From: Aporhodopirellula aestuarii | GTDB lineage: Bacteria > Planctomycetota > Planctomycetia > Pirellulales > Pirellulaceae | Length of the DNA: 64,000 bases | NCBI RefSeq assembly: GCF_023701485.1 | Contig: NZ_JAMQBK010000063.1 | Coordinates: 53,143-117,142, forward strand | Direction of reading: 5' to 3' | Shown here: positions 54,687 to 63,801 of the stretch, one piece after another | How positions within the stretch are numbered: position 1 is the stretch's first letter | How the letters are laid out: every line of letters begins with the position of its first letter | The notes under the pieces: model-generated | Database searches by the model: none | Told to the model about the DNA's origin: nothing | Seen by the model: only the letters and a program-made list of their open reading frames with translations | Position numbers and translations under genes: made by a program

Positions 54687-56609
54687 ATGGCCGGACAATT
54701 TGCGATTCGCACCGTCAGTGTCGCGGCGATACTGGGATGCGTCACCGCCTGGGCCGGATACAGTGCCTTGCGTGTGGATGCGACGAGCGAGCGGTTGTTT
54801 AGTTTGTCAGATGCCACGCGAACGATCTTGCGTGATCTCGACTCTGATCGCCCGATCGAAATTCAAGCGTTCTTGAGTCCCGAGGTGCCTCGCGAGTACT
54901 CCGAAACCCGAAAACGACTCGTTGGTTTGCTGCGGCAGTTCGATGAACTCGGTGGCAAGAATCTCGAAGTGCGGTACGTCGATGTCGAGCAGTTTAGTCC
55001 GCAAGCTGAGGAGGCTGAACACTTTGGCATCGAACCGGTTCAGGTCATGACCGATCAAGACGGTCGACGCAGCGAGGTGGACGTTTATCTTGGTGCCGTC
55101 ATCATTAGTAGCTATGACAAAGTCGTGGTGCCGTTCTTTGGCAAAGGTCTTCCGATTGAGTATGAACTCACTCGATCGATCCAGACTGTCGCTCACGAAC
55201 AACGGCATACCGTCGGTGTCCTGACCACCGATGCTGGTTTGATGTCAGGCAACGATTGGCAGATCGTGCAAGAACTTCGCAAGCAATACGAAGTCCAAGA
55301 AGTCTCGCCGTCCTCCGAAATTGATGCCGATGCGTTTGACGTCTTGTTGGCTGTCATGCCTTCGTCATTGACCGCGGCGGAGATGGACAACCTTGTCGCG
55401 TATGCCAAGACGGGTAATCCGTTGTTGATTTTCGATGATCCGTTTCCGCTGACGCTCGGCAGCAGCGGATTTGGTGTGACGGGCGCTCCGAGACAGCCCA
55501 AGAATGGTCATTCTTCGGTGATGGGCGGTGACTCTTCTCCGGAACCCAAAGCCGATGACGGTCGAGCGACACGATTGCTCGAGGCGTTGGGGATTCGTTG
55601 GCAGTACGACGCGGTCGTGTTCGATTTGGACAACCCGCATCCTGAATTTGCGATGTTGCCGGCTGAATACGTGTTCGTGACGCGACAAAACCAACAATCC
55701 GAAGCGTTTAACCCCGGCAACGAGATCACGCGTGGTCTGCAAGAACTGATCGCACTCTATGCCGGATCGGTGCAACCGGCCAGCGGCAGCGATATCGAGT
55801 TCGAACCGCTGCTTCGTACCGGTAGTGAATCGGGTGTGCTGCAGTGGGAAGAATTCGTCGACGAAGGCGGTTTCAACATGTTTTCAATGCAAAGCACGGT
55901 GAACCCGCGAGCGAATCCGTTTCGTGTGATCGATCGTGGTGTTCATACACTGGCGGCGCACGTCTCCCGCGAGGACGAGAAGAATCCGCTCAATGCGATT
56001 TTTGTCGCTGACGTTGACATGATTTCCGACTTCTTCTTTCAAGAACGCAATCTCGGAAACCTGAGTATGAAGTTCGACAACGTCACGTTTGTTTTAAACG
56101 CCGTGGACTGGCTCGTTGGCGATGAATCTTTCATCGAGCTACGCAGTCGTCGGCCCGCACACCGGACTCTGGTCCGCGTCGAAACGCAAAAACGAGGCTT
56201 TCTGGACGCAGCGAACAAGGCCGAGCGTGACGCCGATAAGGCTGCGGATGCGGAACTCGCACTTCGCCGTGAACAGTTGAGCAAACGGGCGAAAGAGATT
56301 CGAGAAAACGAAAGTCTCGACCCGATCGCAAAGGCTCAGATGCTGCAGCAAGCCCAAGAAGCCGAGCAGAAGCGAATGTCCTTGGCGGAAGCACAGATCG
56401 AGCAGGAAAAGAACGATGAGATCCGCAAAATCCGTGCGACGACGAATCGCCAGATCCGCAAACTGGAATCGAATATCCGGTTGTGGTCCGTCGGACTGCC
56501 CGCGATCCCGGCGCTCGCCATGGGGTTACTCGTCTTTGTCCAACGAACTCGTGACGAACGAAATACGGTCGTCGAAACTCGGCGCCGCGATCGACCGCAA
56601 GCGTCGTAG
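54687..56609 (+). CDS. GldG-like membrane-anchored auxiliary protein
   Basis: 640 residues. One N-terminal membrane helix (TVSVAAILGCVTAWAGYSAL), then SERLFSLSDATRTILRDLDSDRPIEIQAFLSPEVPREYSETRKRLVGLLRQFDELGGKNLEVRYVDVE, the start of the GldG / ABC_transp_aux domain. A later helix (SIRLWSVGLPAIPALAMGLLVFVQ) near residue 605 and a coiled-coil-like stretch at 500-600 (LRREQLSKRAKEIRENESLDPIAKAQMLQQ) complete the family layout. Expected partner of the ABC pair in the inner membrane. Confidence 0.92.
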   Translation: MAGQFAIRTVSVAAILGCVTAWAGYSALRVDATSERLFSLSDATRTILRDLDSDRPIEIQAFLSPEVPREYSETRKRLVGLLRQFDELGGKNLEVRYVDVEQFSPQAEEAEHFGIEPVQVMTDQDGRRSEVDVYLGAVIISSYDKVVVPFFGKGLPIEYELTRSIQTVAHEQRHTVGVLTTDAGLMSGNDWQIVQELRKQYEVQEVSPSSEIDADAFDVLLAVMPSSLTAAEMDNLVAYAKTGNPLLIFDDPFPLTLGSSGFGVTGAPRQPKNGHSSVMGGDSSPEPKADDGRATRLLEALGIRWQYDAVVFDLDNPHPEFAMLPAEYVFVTRQNQQSEAFNPGNEITRGLQELIALYAGSVQPASGSDIEFEPLLRTGSESGVLQWEEFVDEGGFNMFSMQSTVNPRANPFRVIDRGVHTLAAHVSREDEKNPLNAIFVADVDMISDFFFQERNLGNLSMKFDNVTFVLNAVDWLVGDESFIELRSRRPAHRTLVRVETQKRGFLDAANKAERDADKAADAELALRREQLSKRAKEIRENESLDPIAKAQMLQQAQEAEQKRMSLAEAQIEQEKNDEIRKIRATTNRQIRKLESNIRLWSVGLPAIPALAMGLLVFVQRTRDERNTVVETRRRDRPQAS

Positions 56610-56747
56610 GACCGGCACCCTTACGCCTCGCAAGACGCAACCAGCGATGCATCTTTGAGCACATGCCACGGCCTCAACGCCCGAGCGTCGTTGGTCTTCA
56701 GGCGAAAAGGAACGTTGCACCTCACACCGTTTTGAAGGAAGAATATC

Positions 56748-58868
56748 ATGTCCACAATTACTCAGAATCAAACCTCGCCGGATCAGTCGAGTTCACTCGG
56801 AGATCAAGCGAAGGAATCCATCAAGTCCGCAACCGATTCGGCCAAAAGTCGGTGGGCGGGGCTCGGTCGCGAAACACGCCGTACGATTACCTATGCGGTG
56901 GCGGGCGTCGTTTGTCTCGCCATCACCGGGGGCGTCGAAGTCGTCAGTCGCCCTGCGGCGATTAAGGAGTACGGAAAAGTCGGTAAGGCGTTCTTTCCCG
57001 AATTCAAGGACCCCACCCTCGCCACGGCTCTCAACGTGCAGGTCATCGACAAAGACCAAGTCTCCGCAAAAGAGTTTTCCGTGGAGCGGACGGCTGACGG
57101 TAGATGGGTGATCCCATCGCACCACAACTATCCGGCGGATGCGGAAGAGCAACTCGCGAGAACGGCGAGTAGTGTGATCGGGATCACACGTGGTGCGTTG
57201 GTCAGCCGCTGGGCGTCCGACCATGCTCGCTATGGAGTCGTCGACCCGGAAGTCGATTCGCTGAGCGTCGATCAGATCGAAGGCGTGGGCAAACGATTGA
57301 CCTTTCGCGGCGAAAACGATTCGATCCTAGCGGACTATATCATCGGGCATCAGGTTGAAGACGAGTTCGGACAATACTACGTACGGCACCCTTCCGAAGA
57401 TGAAACTTACATCGCCGAACTCAATATCGACCTCACGACAAAATTCAGCGACTGGATCGATACCGATCTGCTCGATATCAACACGTTCGACATCGTTCAT
57501 GTTGGCCTGAATGATTACCAGTTTGATGAGCTCAACGCGACCATCACACATCGCGACGTTACCACGTTGAGTCGCGAATCATCGAGCGATGACTGGGAAA
57601 TGGCCGAAATCGAAGAAAACCTTGAGGTGCATCAAGATGCGGTTCGCAAAACCATCAATGCAATCGCGGGGCTGGAGATTTCGGGAGTCCGCCCTAAACA
57701 GAAAGGGCTCCGACCGGATTTACAACTTGACCGCGAGGTGCTGCGTTCGCAGCGTGATGTTGACCGCCTGCAATCGGATTTGCTCTCGCGAGGGTTTCTG
57801 CTCCAACCGGTTGGCGGAAGCGATCCGGACGCGCTAAAACTGATCGCCCGCGAAGGAGAGCTGTCGACGGCGACCAATGAAGGGCTTGTCTATCATCTCT
57901 ACTTCGGTCGTGTGTTCACAGGCAGCCAAGAGGAACTCGAAATCGGTCTGTCGCCAAGCAGCGAAGCGGATCGAGAAGGCAAGAAAGAATCGCAACAGGC
58001 CGAAGGGGATGCCAAAGTATCCGGCGAAGCCTCCAAAGATTCGCAAGACTCCGATCAACAGACCGACGATGCTTCCGTTATTGCTGAAGATGAAAACGAA
58101 AAGAAACGCGACAAGCCTGGTCGCTATGTCTTTGTGACCGTCAAGTTCGACAAAACCTATCTTGGTGACGAACCGCAAAAACCGACCGAACCCGAGATGC
58201 CATCGGAGTTGAAGGAAGCGGATGCGAAAACTGCGTCCGACGAAAAAGACGCCAGTGAGACCGCCTCCGACAACGAGAATTCAATCGACGCCGAGTCGGA
58301 TGAATCGACGGGAGAGAATGAAAAGCTCGAGCAGATCCGCCAGGACTACGAACAGCAAAAGAGCGACTACGAAGACGCAGTGCGTGAGTACGAGTCTTAT
58401 CAAGAAAAGATGAAGAACGGCCAAGAAAAGGCAGAGAAGTTGAACCGACGATTTGCCCAGTGGTATTACGTGATTCCCGGTGAAGATTACGACGACCTCG
58501 CCCTTACTCGAACCGATTTCATCAAGGCGAAAGTGTTGGAAGAGGATGAGGAGGATAACGAAGCCGACACCGCAGACGACGCAGCAAAGGAAAACGCCGA
58601 CGTGGCCGAGTCTGAGTCGTCAATCGACGATTCTCCCGGCGATGCGACGGTAGAAGAGTCGAGTGACGATAATTCTGCCGAACAGACGACGGGGTTGAAC
58701 TCGGAAATGCTTCCGACCGAGCAGGTGACCGACGAATCAGCCGGTCCTGGTGATTCGACTGGTGACAAAAGCGAATCGGTTGCTCAGGAAGATAACGCGG
58801 TTAACAAAGCCGACAACGAATCGGCAACGGAATCTGCTGCGGAGAACGCGGTGACTCCCGAGAAGTAA
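56748..58868 (+). CDS. DUF4340 protein with very acidic insertion and tail
   Basis: 706 residues with AGGAAGAA before ATG. A membrane helix (TYAVAGVVCLAITGGVEVV) is followed by the DUF4340 domain (YGVVDPEVDSLSVDQIEGVGKRLTFRGEN...YYVRHPSEDETYIAEL). From about 425 on there are two Asp/Glu/Ser-rich stretches, and residues 595-706 are almost entirely acidic (EEDEEDNEADTADDAAKENADV). DUF4340 commonly accompanies the Gld-type ABC genes; here it forms the fourth gene. The acidic parts are disordered, probably outside the cytoplasm. Confidence 0.87.
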   Translation: MSTITQNQTSPDQSSSLGDQAKESIKSATDSAKSRWAGLGRETRRTITYAVAGVVCLAITGGVEVVSRPAAIKEYGKVGKAFFPEFKDPTLATALNVQVIDKDQVSAKEFSVERTADGRWVIPSHHNYPADAEEQLARTASSVIGITRGALVSRWASDHARYGVVDPEVDSLSVDQIEGVGKRLTFRGENDSILADYIIGHQVEDEFGQYYVRHPSEDETYIAELNIDLTTKFSDWIDTDLLDINTFDIVHVGLNDYQFDELNATITHRDVTTLSRESSSDDWEMAEIEENLEVHQDAVRKTINAIAGLEISGVRPKQKGLRPDLQLDREVLRSQRDVDRLQSDLLSRGFLLQPVGGSDPDALKLIAREGELSTATNEGLVYHLYFGRVFTGSQEELEIGLSPSSEADREGKKESQQAEGDAKVSGEASKDSQDSDQQTDDASVIAEDENEKKRDKPGRYVFVTVKFDKTYLGDEPQKPTEPEMPSELKEADAKTASDEKDASETASDNENSIDAESDESTGENEKLEQIRQDYEQQKSDYEDAVREYESYQEKMKNGQEKAEKLNRRFAQWYYVIPGEDYDDLALTRTDFIKAKVLEEDEEDNEADTADDAAKENADVAESESSIDDSPGDATVEESSDDNSAEQTTGLNSEMLPTEQVTDESAGPGDSTGDKSESVAQEDNAVNKADNESATESAAENAVTPEK

Positions 58869-58994
58869 ATCGTCAGGTCGTACGTTCGAATCCGCCATGC
58901 GAGATCTGGCCCGAAACCGTCATCCATGGCAATCGCCTGTCAACTTATCGGGTCATTTCGACGCTAAGAAATCGACAGACGTATACTCGTTAGA

Positions 58995-59029
58995 AAGCCC
59001 GCGTCCGCTGACTTTGTGGACGCGGGCTT
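58995..59029 (+). terminator. Strong hairpin after the DUF4340 gene
   Basis: A perfect 12-base stem (AAGCCCGCGTCC / GGACGCGGGCTT) around 11 bases, but no T run follows. It lies just before the groES promoter, so it may end the ABC operon poorly or insulate the promoter. Confidence 0.6.
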
Positions 59030-59038
59030 CACGCGTGT

Positions 59039-59055
59039 CTGGCACACTGGTTGCT
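59039..59055 (+). promoter_or_regulatory. Sigma-54 promoter of groES
   Basis: CTGGCACACTGGTTGCT matches all ten core bases with exact GG-N10-GC spacing. Start predicted near 59066, leader about 90 bases to ATG 59157. No CIRCE element (TTAGCACTC-N9-GAGTGCTAA) is found before groES. Confidence 0.83.
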
Positions 59056-59156
59056 TATCGGATTTTCGCCGCCGGCGATGTGCCAAATTGACTGTGGCTC
59101 CGGAGCGGCAGGGCCACATTGGTTGTGCGATGTCCAATCACGATGGAGGGCATTTC

Positions 59157-59483
59157 ATGGCGACTGCTACGAAATCCGAAACAAACACCAGCGTTAAACT
59201 CAAACCACTTGCTGACCGCGTCGTCTGCCAAAGAGACGAAGCCGACGAGACGACCTCGGGCGGTATCGTCCTACCGGACTCGGCGAAGGAAAAGGTCAAC
59301 CGCGCGAAAGTGATCGCGGTTGGTCCCGGCAAACTCGATGAGAACGGAACCCGTCATCCTCTCAGTGTCCAGGCGGGCGACCACGTGCTGCTGAACAAAT
59401 ACGGTGGCGACGAATTCGAAGTCGACGACATCAAGTACACGATCGTTCGCGAGAGTGACATTTTGGCTGTGATCGAAGACTAG
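59157..59483 (+). CDS. groES: Co-chaperonin GroES
   Basis: Start ATG 59157, with GGAGGG upstream, gives 108 residues. LKPLADRVVCQRDEADETTSGGIVLPDSAKEKVNRAKVIAVGPG is the conserved core with the mobile loop E-T-T-S-G-G-I-V-L-P. A 12-residue extension (ATATKSETNTSV) precedes it. Caps the GroEL ring as a heptamer. The frame continues upstream to 59016 but without a family match. groEL starts 260 bases downstream. Confidence 0.97.
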   Translation: MATATKSETNTSVKLKPLADRVVCQRDEADETTSGGIVLPDSAKEKVNRAKVIAVGPGKLDENGTRHPLSVQAGDHVLLNKYGGDEFEVDDIKYTIVRESDILAVIED

Positions 59484-59743
59484 TCCTTCGTCTCGTTTGG
59501 CTCTTGGGAATCAACGGCGATCACCTCAAGGGATCCTCGCCGACGAACGATTCCTCGAGAGTCAGCTGAACTTCCATCTAATCCGATCGCAATGGTTCCG
59601 TGGTATTGCATGAGACGTTGATGTCACGAGCTGCCCAATTCTTATCACGTCGGTCTTAAATAGATGAATCGATGATGACGCGGTGTCGGTGTTCCATCCA
59701 TGGGACGATTGCGAATTGAAAACTCACAATAGGAAAACAATCC
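59484..59743. other. groES-groEL spacer
   Basis: 260 bases, unusually long for a groESL operon. I find no sigma-54 site, no CIRCE and no terminator in it, so groEL is probably read from the groES promoter, or has an unrecognised promoter of its own. AGGAAAAC precedes the groEL ATG. Confidence 0.5.
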
Positions 59744-61366
59744 ATGTCAAAAATCATTGCGTTTGAACAGGAAGCCCGCGAGTCGATGCGGCGTGGTGTT
59801 CACAAACTTGCCAAGACCGTCCGCAGCACTCTCGGACCGGGTGGCCACAATGTGATCATTCAAAAGAGTTACGGTTCACCCATCGTCACTCGTGACGGGG
59901 TCACCGTGGCGAAAGAGATTGATCTCGAAGACCCCTACGAAAACATGGGGGCACGGATGGTTCGCGAAGTCGCTTCGAAGACCAATGACGTTGCTGGTGA
60001 CGGAACGACCACAGCCACGGTGTTGGCCGAAGCGATCTTCAACGAAGGTCTGCGTGCCGTTGTGGCGGGAACCAACCCGATCGGTATGAAACGCGGCATC
60101 GAGCAAGCGGTCGAGGACATCGTCGACAAATTGAAGTCGATGTCGACGCCGACCAAAGGCCGCAAAGAGATGGAGCAAGTCGCTCGGATCAGCGGAAACC
60201 AAGATGCCAAGGTTGGTCAAATCGTCGCCGACGCGATGGAAAAGGTCGGTAAAGATGGCGTTGTCACGATTGACGAAGGCAAGAGCTTGCAGACGGAAGT
60301 TAAATGGGTCGAAGGAATGCAATTCGACCAAGGCTATCTGTCGCCGTACTTCGTCACATCGCCTGACACGATGGAATGTGTGCTCGAAGAGCCTTACATT
60401 CTGATCCATGAGAAGAAGATCAGCAATCTGCGAGACTTCGTGCCGTTGTTGGAAAAGGTGGCCAAGTCTGGTCGTCCGCTGTTGATCATTGCCGAAGACG
60501 TGGACGGCGAAGCCTTGGCGACGTTGGTCGTCAACCGCCTGCGTGGCACGTTCGTGGCCGCTGCGGTGAAGGCGCCAGGTTTTGGTGACCGACGCAAAGC
60601 GATGATGGAAGACATGGCGATCTTGACTGGTGGTAAGGCGATCTTTGAAAGCCTCGGCGTCAAGCTCGAGAATGTCGAACTTACCGATCTGGGTGTTGCC
60701 AAGAAGGTCATCATCGACAAAGAGAATACGACGATCATCGAGGGTGCCGGCAAGACTGAGGACATCCAAGCTCGCATCAAGCAGATTGAGACCGAGCATG
60801 AGAAGTCGACCAGCGATTACGATCGCGAGAAGTTGCAAGAACGCAAAGCGAAGTTGGTCGGCGGTGTGGCCAAGATCAGTGTCGGCGGCGCCACCGAAGC
60901 CGAAGTCAAAGAAAAGAAGATGCGTTACGAAGACGCGTTGTCGGCGACCCGTGCGGCAGTCGAAGAAGGCATCCTGCCGGGAGGCGGTGTGGCCCTGGTG
61001 CGTGCAGCGAGTCAGTGCGATGCTTCCAAGCTCAGCGACGACGAGCGAGCCGGTTACAACATCGTTCTCAAGGCCTGCCGTGCTCCGATGACTTGGATCG
61101 CCGAAAATGCGGGCCAAGACGGTTCACTGGTATGTGAAAAGGTCGCTGCCGAAAAAGGCAACTACGGATACAACGCCGCGACCAATACCTACGAAGACCT
61201 CGTCGAAGCCGGCGTGATCGATCCCACCAAAGTTGTCCGTACGGCATTGGAAAACGCATCGAGCGTCTCGACTTTGTTGTTGACCAGCGACGCGTTGATC
61301 GCCGAAAGGCCTAAGGACGAAGGCAAGGCGGCCAAGGGCCACGGCGGCGAGTACGACATGTACTAA
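59744..61366 (+). CDS. groEL: Chaperonin GroEL
   Basis: 540 residues. ATP-site motifs [13 protein letters not shown] and [16 protein letters not shown] (residues about 85-100), apical [27 protein letters not shown] and the closing [11 protein letters not shown] are all intact. The C-terminus is [10 protein letters not shown] rather than the GGM repeat of many GroELs, which is not rare in GroEL paralogues. Forms double seven-member rings that refold proteins with GroES. Confidence 0.98.
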   Translation: MSKIIAFEQEARESMRRGVHKLAKTVRSTLGPGGHNVIIQKSYGSPIVTRDGVTVAKEIDLEDPYENMGARMVREVASKTNDVAGDGTTTATVLAEAIFNEGLRAVVAGTNPIGMKRGIEQAVEDIVDKLKSMSTPTKGRKEMEQVARISGNQDAKVGQIVADAMEKVGKDGVVTIDEGKSLQTEVKWVEGMQFDQGYLSPYFVTSPDTMECVLEEPYILIHEKKISNLRDFVPLLEKVAKSGRPLLIIAEDVDGEALATLVVNRLRGTFVAAAVKAPGFGDRRKAMMEDMAILTGGKAIFESLGVKLENVELTDLGVAKKVIIDKENTTIIEGAGKTEDIQARIKQIETEHEKSTSDYDREKLQERKAKLVGGVAKISVGGATEAEVKEKKMRYEDALSATRAAVEEGILPGGGVALVRAASQCDASKLSDDERAGYNIVLKACRAPMTWIAENAGQDGSLVCEKVAAEKGNYGYNAATNTYEDLVEAGVIDPTKVVRTALENASSVSTLLLTSDALIAERPKDEGKAAKGHGGEYDMY

Positions 61367-61699
61367 TCAATGTTTGGGGATCCCCTCACAGGCCAATTAT
61401 CAGATGCCGTCGGTGCACCCGCGCCGGCGGCATCGTTTGTTGAACGCTCGACGGGGACCGCGGTTTTGCGTCGTCTTGAGCGGAAAGTTAGCCTTGGGAA
61501 GCGTTTTGCGCGGGCCGGATCAACGCGGGATTTCGCTGGCACGCCTATCGGGCATGCTACTTGCGTGTTTCAATAGGTCTTCTCGTGGGAGACCCCTGAG
61601 CGGTTGGTTCAGCGGGGGGCCACGATTTGGCCGCGAAGGCTTTCCTGGCCAAACGCAATTCACGATCGCCACAACACGTCTTTGACGACCGACGACGAC
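61367..61699. other. Intergenic region after groEL
   Basis: About 330 bases between groEL and the GTPase gene. Contains the terminator above; no other supported feature. The GTPase frame is open upstream to 61604 without any family match, so that part is treated as untranslated. Confidence 0.5.
61403..61441 (+). terminator. Probable terminator after groEL
   Basis: An 11-base stem with one mismatch (GATGCCGTCGG / CCGGCGGCATC) around ten bases, followed by GTTTGTTG. Lies about 40 bases past the groEL stop. Confidence 0.72.
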
Positions 61700-62659
61700 A
61701 TGCAAATTCAATGGTTCCCCGGACACATGCACAAGGCCCGGCTTGAAATTCAAGCGGCACTGCCAAAGGTGGACGTCGTCATCGAAGTCTTGGATGCACG
61801 GATTCCGTTTTCGAGTGAAAATCCGATGCTGGCAGAACTTCGCGGTGAGAAGCCGTGTTTGAAGGTGCTCGCCAAGAGCGATTTGGCCGACGAGGAAATG
61901 ACGCTCCAGTGGCAAGAGTTTCTCGGGGCGACCGCGGGGGTGCGGGTTCGATCGGTTACCACCGAAGACATTCCGACGATCCGAAAACTCAAGTACGCCG
62001 CCGCTCGGATGGTGCCGCACAAAGATGGCAAAACGATTCGGACGATGATCGTGGGAATCCCGAACGTCGGGAAATCGACGATCATCAACGTCTTGGCGGG
62101 GCGTAAGATCGCTAAGACGGGCAACACACCCGCAATCACCAAACAACAACAGAGCGTTAATATTGGTGACGGCATCACGTTGCTCGATACGCCCGGTGTC
62201 CTTTGGCCCAACGTCCACAACGTCAACAGCAGCTATCGATTGGCGCTGATCGGTTCGATCAAAGACACGGCGATGGACTACGCCGACGTTGCGTTTTTCG
62301 GTGCGAGATACTTGGTTGACAAGTATCCCGATCGAATCGCCAGCCGGTTCGATCTCGACTCGGTGCCGACTACGGAGCTGGAATTGATCGAGGCAATTGG
62401 CCGCAAACGCGGTTGTTTGGGGCGGAATAACCAAGTCGACATTGACCGGGCGTCAACGATTTTCGTCAACGAGATCCGCTCTGGCGGTTTGGGCCGATTG
62501 ACGTACGAGACGCCCGAGATGATGCAACGCGAACAGGCTGAAACCGCAAAACGGATGGCAGAAAAGGCGATCGAAGACAAAGAGAAAGAAGCCAAACGCA
62601 AAAAGCGATTTCGCGACAAGCAACGGGCTCAGAGAAAATCTCGGGAAATGGGCGGCTGA
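61700..62659 (+). CDS. YlqF/RbgA-type circularly permuted GTPase
   Basis: Start ATG 61700 (MQIQWFPGHMHKA) gives 319 residues. WFPGHMxKA at the N-terminus and the order G4-G5-G1-G2-G3 are typical of the YlqF family. The G4 motif is LKVLAKSDLAD, with Ala replacing the Asn of NKxD. G1 is GIPNVGKS and G3 DTPGVL. The C-terminal tail is a basic coiled coil (EKAIEDKEKEAKRKKRFRDKQRAQRKS). Such GTPases mature the 50S ribosome subunit. The long basic tail could bind rRNA. Confidence 0.92.
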   Translation: MQIQWFPGHMHKARLEIQAALPKVDVVIEVLDARIPFSSENPMLAELRGEKPCLKVLAKSDLADEEMTLQWQEFLGATAGVRVRSVTTEDIPTIRKLKYAAARMVPHKDGKTIRTMIVGIPNVGKSTIINVLAGRKIAKTGNTPAITKQQQSVNIGDGITLLDTPGVLWPNVHNVNSSYRLALIGSIKDTAMDYADVAFFGARYLVDKYPDRIASRFDLDSVPTTELELIEAIGRKRGCLGRNNQVDIDRASTIFVNEIRSGGLGRLTYETPEMMQREQAETAKRMAEKAIEDKEKEAKRKKRFRDKQRAQRKSREMGG

Positions 62660-62858
62660 GCGAGAGGCTCGCGGCCCGTGTTTGGATCGGGCGTGAGGCT
62701 GCTCCCCCTGGATTTCGAGCGGTTGTCGGCTGGCGAAATGATTCCAAGCGGGGTTTTCGAAACGGGCCCGGCAAGCGAGGATATCGCCCTCGAAAAACGA
62801 CGCCGGGTGGTGTCGTCCCTCTCTGAACCAGATCAATATTTTAAACCACGAGACTATC

Positions 62859-63140
62859 ATGGCCACTGCGAGCGCCCGTCACATCCTTGTTGAAACCGAA
62901 GAAGTTTGCCAAGACTTGAAAGAGCAGATCGAAGGCGGGAAAGATTTTGGCGCGGTCGCCGCTGAGTTTTCCGCTTGCCCATCTGGAAAATCGGGCGGCG
63001 CATTGGGCTCGTTCAGCCCCGGACAAATGGTGAAGGAATTTGACGATGTCGTCTTCACCGGCGATTTGAATAAGGTCCACGGACCTGTCAAAACTCAGTT
63101 CGGTTATCACTTGATCGAAATCACCAGTCGCAAAGACTGA
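62859..63140 (+). CDS. Parvulin-type peptidyl-prolyl isomerase (PpiC-like)
   Basis: 93 residues, a single PpiC domain: ARHILVETEEVCQDLKEQIEGGKDFGAVAAEFSACPSGKSGGALGSFSPGQMVKEFDDVVFTG...GPVKTQFGYHLIEI. The conserved HILV, the SxCPS loop, the L-G-x-F and F-G-Y-H-L-I-E are all present. A cytosolic single-domain isomerase that assists folding. Confidence 0.96.
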   Translation: MATASARHILVETEEVCQDLKEQIEGGKDFGAVAAEFSACPSGKSGGALGSFSPGQMVKEFDDVVFTGDLNKVHGPVKTQFGYHLIEITSRKD

Positions 63141-63261
63141 GCCTCACCTCCGGGAATTTTAAATTGATCCGGCGTGAACCGGATCGAACGTCGTGGGAAA
63201 GGCCGCCGGGAGTGCGTCTCGTTGGCCGTCTGGAGTGTCAATCTTGCGAAGGAGTTCCCTG

Positions 63262-63801
63262 TTGCTCAAGACCTTCGACGAAGCTTATCAGTTCGTGTTG
63301 GACCAAAAGGTTTGCACGGTATTTGGTAGTAAGTGCTCTCCGTATCCATCGTTGTGGGATAACACCGGGCTTTCGGAAAAGAAGCCGAAAGCCGGTGGCT
63401 GGAGTCCCAAGGTGATGGCGGTTTGGGATTGGAAGACACGAATTCCCCAAACGTATCCCGACAAGGTGTTCTACGGAAAAGTTCCCGGTGGCGACGCCGT
63501 GCTGATGGAGATGCAGCATTTCCGCACCGTGCACTATCCGGCCGCGTATCAGAGCGTCGAGGAACTGGATCCGCTCGCCCAGGAAGTCTACGAGCTTATC
63601 CGCTTAGAATCCAACTACACAGGTGTTCTTCGCAAACGTGCGATTGAACGAGTCGCCTGCACGAAGAGCCAGTTCGATACGGCGCTGAAGAAACTGCAAG
63701 TGAGCTTGAACATCGTTCGCTCAAACGATCTCAACCACAAAAATGACTTCTGGCTACCGATGCGAGAAGTCCACTTCGACATCGTCCACGAGCACGAATA
63801 A
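63262..63801 (+). CDS. Small protein possibly AlkZ-related
   Basis: Start TTG 63262 chosen because AAGGAG sits seven bases upstream; gives 179 residues. KTFDEAYQFVLDQKVCTVFGSKCSPYPSLWDNTGL, GWSPKVMAVWDWKTRIPQTYPDKVFYGKVPGGDAVLMEMQHF and CTKSQFDTALKKLQVSLNIVRSNDLN suggest a winged-helix-like DNA-binding fold, perhaps of the group annotated AlkZ-related; I am not certain. Longer open frames start at 63193 without a ribosome site. Confidence 0.65.
   Translation: MLKTFDEAYQFVLDQKVCTVFGSKCSPYPSLWDNTGLSEKKPKAGGWSPKVMAVWDWKTRIPQTYPDKVFYGKVPGGDAVLMEMQHFRTVHYPAAYQSVEELDPLAQEVYELIRLESNYTGVLRKRAIERVACTKSQFDTALKKLQVSLNIVRSNDLNHKNDFWLPMREVHFDIVHEHE

Noticed and set aside
58880..58910. tRNA-like T-loop text GTTCGAATCC
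   Set aside because: The flanking bases do not form the required T stem or an acceptor stem, no D or anticodon arm precedes it, and it falls right after a CDS stop.
58869..59156. CIRCE element before groES
   Set aside because: Searched for TTAGCACTC-N9-GAGTGCTAA and close variants; none present.
59876..61117. 413-codon open frame antisense to groEL
   Set aside because: Long, but wholly inside a certain groEL gene and its translation is rich in His/Arg/Phe without any domain pattern.
61520..62434. 304-codon antisense frame over the GTPase gene
   Set aside because: Shadow of the circularly permuted GTPase; no start signal and no recognisable content.
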